Below, piece by piece: positions 31,183-37,323 of a DNA stretch of 37,323 nt. Made by a program: the position numbers and the translations under genes. How positions within the stretch are numbered: the first letter of the stretch is position 1; each line of letters opens with the position of its first letter. The notes beneath the pieces were generated by a model, which saw nothing but the letters and a program-made list of their open reading frames with translations, had not been told where the DNA came from and did not search any database. Source of the stretch: an uncultured Caulobacterales bacterium (GTDB taxonomy: Bacteria; Pseudomonadota; Alphaproteobacteria; Caulobacterales; Caulobacteraceae); the NCBI GenBank assembly GCA_903900155.1, contig CAIUMD010000053.1, forward strand, positions 1 through 37,323, given 5' to 3'.

Positions 31183-31680
31183 TTGAGAGAGACTGCTGGC
31201 GACAGGTTCATTAGCGGCGCCCGGCGCCGCAAAGCGCCCTCCAGCGCAAAATCAGCACTGTATCTCCTGGCCTACAGGGCCGACCCGCTCGAGCGCATCC
31301 AACGCATCAAGGCAGGCGTCCCCGCATCCGAGGCCAAGCAGCTCATCGCCGACCTGAATATGGGCGTTTCCGCCACGATTCAGGCGCTGGGCGTTTCGAT
31401 CGCCACGATCAACCGCAAGGCCAAGAACCAGGCCGTCCTGACCAAGGGCGAAAGCGAGAGGGTCCTGGGCCTGGCCAAGCTGGTCGGCCAGGTGCAGGCC
31501 ATGGTCGAAGAATCAGGCGATCCGGAAGGCTTTGACGCCGGAGCCTGGACCGCCCGCTGGCTGAGCGAGCCCCTCCCCGCCTTTGGCGGCGCCCGGCCTG
31601 TCGATTTCCTGGACACCATGGAAGGCCAGAGGCTCGTTTCCGACACCCTCGCCAAGCTTCAATCCGGAGCCTACGCTTGA
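31183..31680 (+). CDS. Xre/MbcA/ParS-type antitoxin (DUF2384), partner of RES toxin
   Basis: The product, of about 165 residues, has an N-terminal Xre-like region, IQRIKAGVPASEAKQLIADLNMGVSATIQALGVSIATINRKAKN. The DUF2384 segment LTKGESERVLGLAKLVGQVQAMVEESGDPEGFDAGAWTARWLSEPLPAFGGARPVDFLDTMEGQRLV follows over the last 80 residues (residue ranges, not one motif). Such proteins neutralise RES-domain toxins and repress their own operon. No ATG is available in frame before the conserved region; TTG codons at 31174 and 31183 are the only candidates, and both lie almost at the predicted transcription start, so the start is uncertain. The stop overlaps the toxin start. Confidence 0.8.
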   Translation: MRETAGDRFISGARRRKAPSSAKSALYLLAYRADPLERIQRIKAGVPASEAKQLIADLNMGVSATIQALGVSIATINRKAKNQAVLTKGESERVLGLAKLVGQVQAMVEESGDPEGFDAGAWTARWLSEPLPAFGGARPVDFLDTMEGQRLVSDTLAKLQSGAYA

Positions 31681-32149
31681 GCGTGTCTCTTTGGCGCATC
31701 GCCACGGACGCCCCGACCTATACGGCCGACGACATGACGGGAAAGGGCGCGGAAATCGACGGTGGTCGCTGGAACGGCAAGGGCGTTCCAGCCCTCTACA
31801 CGGCGACATCAAGGGCGCTGGCCTGCCTCGAACGGTCGTCCACCTGAACGGCGGCGGCTTGCCGTTGAACCGCTATCTCGTCGAGGTCGTGGTTCCGGAC
31901 ATCGTGTGGGACGCAGCCTACGCGCCTGCCCCGCTGCCGGTCGGCTGGGATGCCGATCCTGCCAGCATGACCAGCATCACCCTCGGAACCCATTGGCTGC
32001 ATGCCAAGACCACCGCCCTGCTGGTCGCGCCCTCGGTCATCGCGCCCGAGGAACTCAACGTCGTGATCAATCCCGCGCACCCCGATAGCGCCGGGATCAC
32101 CGCAACCAAGGTCCGCAAGTGGCTCTACGATCCACGCCTGACGAAGTAG
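31677..32149 (+). pseudogene. RES-domain toxin, disrupted by a one-base frameshift
   Basis: RES toxins degrade NAD+ or ADP-ribosylate targets. The frame beginning at TTG 31677 encodes LWRIATDAPTYTADDM, then GGRWNGKGVPALYTATSRAL, the start of a RES domain with its Arg. It then stops at 31847 (ACLERSST*). The continuation VVHLNGGGLPLNRYLVEVVV to WLYDPRLTK is in the next frame to 32149. Joining the frames by restoring one A near 31831 (CTCGAAACGGTC rather than CTCGAACGGTC) restores LETVVHL, the normal RES sequence. GGAG at 31666 precedes the TTG. Either the toxin is inactivated, or the sequence has a one-base error. Confidence 0.82.
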
Positions 32150-32160
32150 CGACGTCACTA

Positions 32161-32188
32161 TTGTTACCGCTACCTTTTCTGCTAGCCT
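32161..32188 (+). promoter_or_regulatory. GH3 gene promoter with LacI-type operator-like palindrome
   Basis: TTGTTA (32161-32166), a 16-base spacer and TAGCCT (32183-32188) form a possible promoter. TGTTACCGCTACCT (32162-32175) overlaps the -35. It differs by two bases from TGTTAGCGCTACCA, which I recall for the LacI-type xylose repressor XylR of C. crescentus. Sugar-responsive control is a reasonable inference. Confidence 0.45.
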
Positions 32189-32236
32189 CCCCGCGCTGAC
32201 ACCGGTGATCAAACCGGGGACGGGGAGAGAACGACC

Positions 32237-34852
32237 ATGCTGAAGACCATCGCGCCCTCGCTGATCGCGCTCGCGTTCGCTTCATCCGCGATCGCCCAGA
32301 CCCTGCCTTACCAGGACCCGAAACTCCCCGCCGCCCAGCGCGCCGCCGACCTGGTCAGCCGCATGACGCTGGAGGAAAAGGCCGCCCAGCTGCGTCACGC
32401 CGCCCCCGCCATCCCGCGCCTGGGCGTCCCCGCCTACAACTGGTGGAACGAAGGCCTGCACGGCGTGGCGCGCGCCGGCGAGGCCACCGTCTTTCCGCAG
32501 GCCATCGGCATGGCCGCCACCTGGGACGCGCCGTTCGTCCACGAAATCGCCGACACCATCGCCACCGAGTTCCGCGCCAAGTACGTGGAGAAGGTCGGCC
32601 CCGACGGCAGCTCGGCGCAGTATCGCGGCCTGACGGTCTGGTCGCCCAACATCAACATCTTCCGCGACCCGCGCTGGGGCCGGGGCCAGGAGACCTGGGG
32701 CGAGGATCCCAAGCTGACGGCCACCCTGGGCTCGGCCTTCGTCGAAGGGCTGCAGGGGCCCGACCTGAACCACCTGAAGACCCTGGCCATGGCCAAGCAC
32801 TTCGCCGTGCACAGCGGCCCCGAGGCCGACCGCCATCGCGACGACATCCACCCCTCGCGCCACGACCTGGAAGACACCTACCTGCCGGCCTTCGAGGCGC
32901 TGGTGACCCAGGCCAAGGCCCAGTCGGTGATGTGCGCCTACAACGCCGTCGACGGCCAGCCGGCCTGCGCCAGCGACATGCTGCTGAAGGACAAGCTGCG
33001 CGGCCAGTGGAAGTTCGACGGCCACGTGGTCTCGGACTGCGCCGCCATCGCCGACGTCTGGCTGCCGACCTCGCACGCCTATCGCAAGACGCCGGCCGAG
33101 GCCTTCGCCGTGACGGTCAAGGCCGGCACGGATCTCTTGTGCGACTTCGGCGGGGCCAACGGCGTCGAGGCGACGGCCATCGTCGAGGCGGTGCGGACGG
33201 GCCTGGCGACCGAGGCCGAGGTCGACCAGGCCGCCCGCCGCCTGTTCGAGGGCCGCATGCGGTTGGGGTTGTTCGACCCGCCCGGCTCGGGCCCCTGGGC
33301 CAAGATCACCGCCGCCGACAACGACACCCCGGCTCACCGCGCCCTGGCCCTGAAGGCGGCGGAAAAGGCCGTGGTGCTGCTGAAGAACGACGGCCTGCTG
33401 CCGCTGAAGACCGCGCCCAGATCGATCGCCGTGATCGGCCCCAACGCCGACAGCGTCGACGCTTTGGTCGGCAACTATAACGGCACGCCTTCGAAGCCGA
33501 TCACCGTGCTGGCCGGCATCCGCGAACGCTTCCCGGGCGCCAAGGTGACCTATGTCGCGGGCACGGGCCTGATCGGCCCGCCCAGCGCGCCGACGCCGGA
33601 CGCGATCTTCTGCCAGGACGCCGCCTGCGCGGCCAAGGGCCTGAAGGTCGAGGAATATGCCGGCCTGGAACTGGCCGGCGCCCCGACCGCGACGCGCGTG
33701 GATCCCAACGTCAACTTCCGCTGGGGCTGGCCGACCCGGACGCCGCGCCAGGCCTCGGTGCGCTGGAGCGGTTTCGTCACGCCCACGCAAAGCGGCCTGC
33801 ACAGCTTCGCCATCGACGGCGAGCGCGGCTGGCGCATCAACATCGACGGCAAGCCGGTCGCCGAGGCCTGGGACACGCTCCAGGATCCGGGCCAGGCCCA
33901 GACCATCATGCTGACCGCCGGCAAGGCCTATGCGATCACCATCGAGGCCCGCCAGGACAGCAATCGCGGCGGCCAGAAACTGACCTGGAGCCAGCCGGCC
34001 GACAACGCCGACACCGCCATCGCCGCGACCAGGGACGCCGAGCTGATCGTCTTCGTCGGCGGCCTGTCGGCGCGGATCGAGGGCGAGGAGATGCCGGTCC
34101 ACGCGCCCGGCTTCGCCGGCGGCGACCGCACCAGCCTGGACCTGCCCGGCCCGCAACAGACGCTGCTGGAAGGCCTGGCCGCGACCGGCAAGCCCACCGT
34201 GCTGGTGCTGGTCAACGACTCGGCGATGTCGGTGAACTGGGCCGACCAGAAACTGCCGGCCATCGTCGAGGCCTGGTATCCCGGCGGCGAAGGCGGCAAG
34301 GCGGTGGCGGGCCTCTTGGCCGGCGACTTCAGCCCGGCCGGCCGCCTGCCGGTGACCTTCTACCGCTCGGCCGACCAGCTGCCGCCGTTCAAGGACTACA
34401 CGATGGCGGGCCGCACCTATCGCTACTTCACGGGCGAGGCGCTGTACCCGTTCGGCTATGGCCTGAGCTACACGACCTTCAAGTACGGCAAGCTGGCGCT
34501 CAGCGCCGCCAAGCTGAAGGCCGGCCAGCCGCTGACCGTCAGCGTCGACGTCACCAACACCGGCGGCCGCGACGGCGACGAGGTGGCCCAGCTGTACGTC
34601 ACCCGTCCGGGCGTAGCCGGCGCGCCGATCCGGGCCCTGAAGGGTTTCCGGCGCGTCACCCTCAAGACCGGCGAGACCCGCAAGCTGACCTTCGCCCTGG
34701 ACGCCGCCGCCTTCGCCACGGTCGACGCCGACGGCAAGACCAGCGTCGTCCCCGGCCCCGCCGACCTGTGGATCGGCGGCGGCCAACCCGTCAGCCGCCC
34801 GGGCCTGGCCCAGGCGGCGGGGATCGCGGCGAGGGTGACCGTGACGCCCTAA
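32237..34852 (+). CDS. Secreted GH3 beta-glycosidase (beta-xylosidase/glucosidase type) with PA14 domain
   Basis: This 871-residue enzyme has a signal peptide (cleavage after AIA, residue 20). The N-terminal TIM-barrel contains YNWWNEGLHGVAR, FRDPRWGRGQETWGEDP and KHFAVHSGPEADR, with the nucleophile Asp267 in GHVVSDCAAI. A second alpha/beta domain follows (VVLLKNDGLLPL, SIAVIGPNAD). Inserted in it is a PA14 domain at about residues 460-590, which usually binds carbohydrate. The C-terminus is a fibronectin-III-like domain. YNWWNEGLHG resembles plant and bacterial beta-xylosidases, so xylo-oligosaccharides are plausible. It acts in the periplasm or outside. It has its own promoter with an operator-like palindrome. 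Confidence 0.92.
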   Translation: MLKTIAPSLIALAFASSAIAQTLPYQDPKLPAAQRAADLVSRMTLEEKAAQLRHAAPAIPRLGVPAYNWWNEGLHGVARAGEATVFPQAIGMAATWDAPFVHEIADTIATEFRAKYVEKVGPDGSSAQYRGLTVWSPNINIFRDPRWGRGQETWGEDPKLTATLGSAFVEGLQGPDLNHLKTLAMAKHFAVHSGPEADRHRDDIHPSRHDLEDTYLPAFEALVTQAKAQSVMCAYNAVDGQPACASDMLLKDKLRGQWKFDGHVVSDCAAIADVWLPTSHAYRKTPAEAFAVTVKAGTDLLCDFGGANGVEATAIVEAVRTGLATEAEVDQAARRLFEGRMRLGLFDPPGSGPWAKITAADNDTPAHRALALKAAEKAVVLLKNDGLLPLKTAPRSIAVIGPNADSVDALVGNYNGTPSKPITVLAGIRERFPGAKVTYVAGTGLIGPPSAPTPDAIFCQDAACAAKGLKVEEYAGLELAGAPTATRVDPNVNFRWGWPTRTPRQASVRWSGFVTPTQSGLHSFAIDGERGWRINIDGKPVAEAWDTLQDPGQAQTIMLTAGKAYAITIEARQDSNRGGQKLTWSQPADNADTAIAATRDAELIVFVGGLSARIEGEEMPVHAPGFAGGDRTSLDLPGPQQTLLEGLAATGKPTVLVLVNDSAMSVNWADQKLPAIVEAWYPGGEGGKAVAGLLAGDFSPAGRLPVTFYRSADQLPPFKDYTMAGRTYRYFTGEALYPFGYGLSYTTFKYGKLALSAAKLKAGQPLTVSVDVTNTGGRDGDEVAQLYVTRPGVAGAPIRALKGFRRVTLKTGETRKLTFALDAAAFATVDADGKTSVVPGPADLWIGGGQPVSRPGLAQAAGIAARVTVTP

Positions 34853-34855
34853 TCG

Positions 34856-35824
34856 TTAGAACGCCTCGCCGACCATCTTCTCGCTCAGCGCCCACAGGGC
34901 CTGGGCGTTGGCGGGGTCGAGAGCGTAGCCGCGCACGCCGGCGCGGACTTCCGAGGCGTCCTCGACCCGCTTGGCGACGTGGCAGTCCTCGCAATAGAGG
35001 CCGCCGACCTCTTCGACCGGCGCGACGACGCCGGCCCAGACGCTGGTGGCCGCACCCTGCGGGATGGTCTTCCACGCGAAGGCGTCGGCGCCGGCCGCCT
35101 TGGCCTGGGCGTTGAGGTTGTCGATCATGCCCTGGATGAAGGCCGGGTCCAGGTGACGGGCCAGCTCGGTTTGGATGCCGCCCGGATGCACGGCCACGGC
35201 GCGCACGCCGCGAGCCTTGTGACGACGGTCGAACTCGACGGCGAACAGGATGTTGGCGGTTTTGGAGCGGCCATAGGCCTCGAACGGCGTGTAGGCGCTG
35301 GTCTCGAAGTTGGGATCTTCCAGGTTCACGTCCGAGAAGCGGTGACCCGACGAGGCCAGCGACACCACCCGCGCCCCGGCCTTCAGCAGGCTGGCGATAC
35401 GGTTGATGAAGGTGAAGTGGCCCAGGTGGTTGGTGCCGAACTGGGTCTCGAAGCCGTCGACGGTCTTGCCCAGCGGCGTGGCCATGACGCCGGCATTGGC
35501 GATGACCAGGTCGAAGCTCCGACCGTCCTTGACCAGGGCGTCGGCGGCGGCGCGGACGCTCTTCAGGCTGGCCAGGTCCAGCTCGATCAGCGACAGCGAA
35601 CCGCCGCTCGTCGCGGCCGCCTCGCGCACGACGGCGGTCGCGCCTTCGGCCTTCTGGAGGTCGCGGGCCGCGCCCACGACGTCGGCGCCGTGGGCGGCCA
35701 GGGCGCGGGCGGTCTCGACGCCCAGGCCGGCCGACACGCCGGTGACCAGCACGCGCTTGCCCTTGAGGTCGACGCCGGCCAGGACGTCGTCGGTGGTGGA
35801 GGTCGCGCCGAAGGAATTGCTCAT
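34856..35824 (-). CDS. Short-chain dehydrogenase/reductase (retinol dehydrogenase-like)
   Basis: This 322-residue oxidoreductase has the cofactor loop VTGVSAGLG (near residues 26-34), ANAGVMATPLG, the catalytic Ser in SLASSGHR and Tyr-Lys in YGRSKTAN. It belongs to the longer SDR group related to WW-domain oxidoreductase and retinol dehydrogenases; its substrate is unknown. The true start is the ATG at 35824, with GAGAG upstream; a longer frame crosses the operator region. It is convergent with the GH3 gene (3 bp between stops) and divergent from a TetR gene that probably controls it. Confidence 0.9.
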   Translation of the reverse strand: MSNSFGATSTTDDVLAGVDLKGKRVLVTGVSAGLGVETARALAAHGADVVGAARDLQKAEGATAVVREAAATSGGSLSLIELDLASLKSVRAAADALVKDGRSFDLVIANAGVMATPLGKTVDGFETQFGTNHLGHFTFINRIASLLKAGARVVSLASSGHRFSDVNLEDPNFETSAYTPFEAYGRSKTANILFAVEFDRRHKARGVRAVAVHPGGIQTELARHLDPAFIQGMIDNLNAQAKAAGADAFAWKTIPQGAATSVWAGVVAPVEEVGGLYCEDCHVAKRVEDASEVRAGVRGYALDPANAQALWALSEKMVGEAF

Positions 35825-35857
35825 GACTCTCTCGCTCTCTTGTTGTCCGAGCCGATC

Positions 35858-35908
35858 CGGAGGATAAGTGGAGGAAGGCTCCGGATACATATTCGGAGGC
35901 ATCCTCCG
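35858..35908. promoter_or_regulatory. Nested palindromic operator between SDR and TetR genes
   Basis: TCCGGATACATATTCGGA (35880-35897) is an 18-bp palindrome with one mismatched pair. It is flanked by a second inverted pair CGGAGGAT (35858-35865) and ATCCTCCG (35901-35908). The size and place are those of a TetR operator controlling both genes. The TetR ATG is at 35922, so repressor binding would block its promoter. Confidence 0.68.
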
Positions 35909-35921
35909 CTTTTCAAGATCA

Positions 35922-36512
35922 ATGCCTGAAGATTCCGAAACTCCAAGCGCGAAAGGGGCGCGAAAACCCCGCGCCGACAGCCTGCGCAACCGCGAACTGC
36001 TGCTGACCACGGCCAAGGCGGCCTTCGCCGAGACGGGCCCCGACGCGCCGCTGGAAGAGATCGCCCGCCGCGCCGGCGTCGGCATCGGCACGCTGTACCG
36101 CCACTTCCCCACCCGCGAGGCCCTGGTGGCGGCGGTCTATGCGCGGGCGCTGGAGCAGCTGGCGCAGGCCGCCGACGACCTGCTGGCGACCCGCCCCGCC
36201 GGCGAGGCCCTGGGCGCCTGGCTGGATCTCTTGATCGACTACATGGCCACCAAGCGCGTCGTCGCCCCCGCCCTGCAAGCCGACCCCGGCGAGGGCTCCC
36301 GCGTCTACGCCAGCGCCGGCGCGACCATCCTGCCGGCGTTGCAAAAGCTCACTGGCGCCGCCCACGCCGCCGGCGAGATCAGGGGCGACATCGGCTTCGA
36401 GGACATACTGCGGATGATGGGGGGGCTCAGCCAGGGGTATGAGCGGCCGGGCTGGGAGGTTGGGGCGCGGAAGCTGCTGGGGGTGATGATGGATGGGCTG
36501 CGGGTGCGGTAG
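35922..36512 (+). CDS. TetR-family transcriptional regulator
   Basis: This 196-residue protein has the N-terminal helix RNRELLLTTAKAAFAETG and the helix-turn-helix LEEIARRAGVGIGTLYRHFPTREALV (about residues 40-66). The C-terminal domain includes LGAWLDLLIDYMATKR, typical of the subgroup that often controls neighbouring SDR genes. The ATG at 35922 is preferred over the GTG at 35868, which would place the operator inside the gene. It likely represses itself and the divergent SDR gene. Confidence 0.88.
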   Translation: MPEDSETPSAKGARKPRADSLRNRELLLTTAKAAFAETGPDAPLEEIARRAGVGIGTLYRHFPTREALVAAVYARALEQLAQAADDLLATRPAGEALGAWLDLLIDYMATKRVVAPALQADPGEGSRVYASAGATILPALQKLTGAAHAAGEIRGDIGFEDILRMMGGLSQGYERPGWEVGARKLLGVMMDGLRVR

Positions 36513-36555
36513 GGGGCAGTAGGCCACAGAGATTGAAGGCGCTCCACTCAGCGGA

Positions 36556-36584
36556 TTGTCCTGGCAAGCAAGCCGCGCTAATAT
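36556..36584 (+). promoter_or_regulatory. Sigma-70 type promoter of the small lipoprotein gene
   Basis: TTGTCC (36556-36561), a 17-base spacer and TAATAT (36579-36584) make a good -35/-10 pair, 32 bases upstream of the ATG at 36616. Confidence 0.5.
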
Positions 36585-36615
36585 GCAATCTATAGTTTAT
36601 TTACGCTGAGGCGTA

Positions 36616-37167
36616 ATGTTCCGCTGTCTTCTGAGCCTTTCTGTTGCACTGGCGCTTCCAGTGGCAGCTTGCACGGCGCCTGGCGAAGGGGACGAGTACT
36701 CCTGGAAGCGAACGCCTCGGGCGCAACTGGATGTATCAACGGGTATCGATATAGGCGTCAGTCCGCGCGGGCGCGCTCCAGCGCGCATTGCCGTCGTTTG
36801 TGATCAGCAAAAGACCGTTCGGCTCGTCTTACGCAGCAAGTTGCCAAGCACGGTTACCGACAATCTTCCCGCGCGGGACGTTCTTCAGCTGTCGTTTGGA
36901 GAGGCCGATCGGAACTTGGATCTTAAGCCAAGCTTCGCGGTTTCGACCATTCGCGATGGAGCGCTTGCCTCCTCGGTGTCGGATCCGCTTGGCCTCCCGT
37001 CTAGTGACCGCCTCTCGAAAGAGCTCGCACAGACACCCCGTCAGCTTCTGGCATTCGGAATCCGCGAGAGTTTGCTCAAGTTCGAGGTCAGCCTCACGCA
37101 AGATGAATTCGACCAGTTTGTCAAATCGTGTCGATCTGACAGCAATCGCAATGAAAATAATCCATAG
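36616..37167 (+). CDS. Putative lipoprotein of unknown function
   Basis: This 183-residue protein has a lipoprotein signal with hydrophobic LLSLSVALALPVAAC; the Cys near residue 19 fits the lipobox. The mature part contains PARIAVVCDQQKTVRLVLRSKL and ends in a hydrophilic, Asn/Ser-rich tail, with two further cysteines that could form a disulphide. I recognise no family. The gene is visibly richer in A/T than its neighbours, especially toward its end, and lies next to an insertion sequence, so it may have been acquired. Confidence 0.68.
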   Translation: MFRCLLSLSVALALPVAACTAPGEGDEYSWKRTPRAQLDVSTGIDIGVSPRGRAPARIAVVCDQQKTVRLVLRSKLPSTVTDNLPARDVLQLSFGEADRNLDLKPSFAVSTIRDGALASSVSDPLGLPSSDRLSKELAQTPRQLLAFGIRESLLKFEVSLTQDEFDQFVKSCRSDSNRNENNP

Positions 37168-37183
37168 ATTGGCTGTTCAATCA

Positions 37184-37323
37184 CTAGGTCCTGTTGACGA
37201 AGTGCGTGATCCAGAGGCGGGCTGAGGCGATGAGTATGAAGCCGAGGTAGCTGTCTGCGGTCTTGTCGTATCGGGTAGCCAGCCTTCGGCTGTGCTTGAG
37301 CTTTGAGAAGCAGCGCTCGACGA
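37184..37323 (-). mobile_element. IS5-family transposase, C-terminal end (cut by window edge)
   Basis: Read leftward from the window edge, the translation contains VERCFSKLKHSRRLATRYDK, then a Tyr-Leu-Gly-Phe-Ile segment and ASARLWITHFVNRT followed by a stop. This is the C-terminal signature of DDE transposases of the IS5 family, IS427-like group (ExxxxxLKHxRRxATRYDK); the Glu is the last catalytic residue. The rest of the element lies beyond the window. The IS end is probably near 37187, where GGTCCTGTTGAC begins right after a CTA that also supplies the stop codon. Confidence 0.82.

Overview
The window is a high-GC alphaproteobacterial chromosome segment, almost certainly from Caulobacter or a very close relative. 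The strongest evidence is the flagellar cluster, which carries Caulobacter-specific regulators: the sigma-54 activator FlbD and the CtrA-inhibitor SciP. It also has a divergent sigma-54 control region with three ftr-type FlbD boxes and an IHF-like site, laid out as I recall it for the C. crescentus hook operon/flgK region. All assignments are read from the sequence and from knowledge of the families; no database search was made.

Layout. (1) 1-5903: palindromic intergenic repeats, the peroxide-defence pair ohr-ohrR with its operator, a small DUF4282 membrane protein flanked by two REP-like elements, a secreted Thr-rich protein, a TetR regulator divergent from an MpaB/Lcp-type oxygenase, and an OprO/P-like porin. 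(2) 5904-22060: flagellar genes. On the minus strand are fliF-fliG-fliH(flbE)-fliN-flbD, then flhA. Upstream of these, also on the minus strand, are sciP and the hook operon fliK-flgD-flgE. Divergent from the hook operon, flgK-flgL lie on the plus strand. (3) 22127-24006: tRNA thiouridylase mnmA, a DUF4126 membrane protein and a coupled 48-residue ORF. (4) 24215-30606: several divergent regulator/enzyme pairs (HxlR/thiolase-GNAT, HxlR/SDR, AmpR-like LysR/class A beta-lactamase) with an OmpA-type lipoprotein between them. (5) 30607-37323: a more accessory stretch with a Xre/MbcA/ParS-type antitoxin and a frameshifted RES toxin, a secreted GH3 glycosidase with an internal PA14 domain, an SDR/TetR divergent pair with a nested palindromic operator, a small lipoprotein, and the end of an IS5-family transposase cut by the window edge.

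How it fits together. The fliF operon makes the MS-ring, switch and export parts and also FlbD. FlbD then acts with sigma-54 on the ftr sites at 18669-18912 to turn on the hook operon (leftward) and flgK-flgL (rightward). SciP, encoded between the two leftward operons, feeds back on CtrA, which drives the early class. The flgK message would have a leader of about 240 nt with two strong hairpins, the last ending two bases before the Shine-Dalgarno. I find no RNA genes and no CRISPR array. Nothing here looks like a wholly new multi-gene system. The most unusual points are the broken RES toxin, the hairpin-rich leaders of flgK and the DUF4126 gene, the REP-like elements with compensatory outer stems, and the atypical beta-lactamase.
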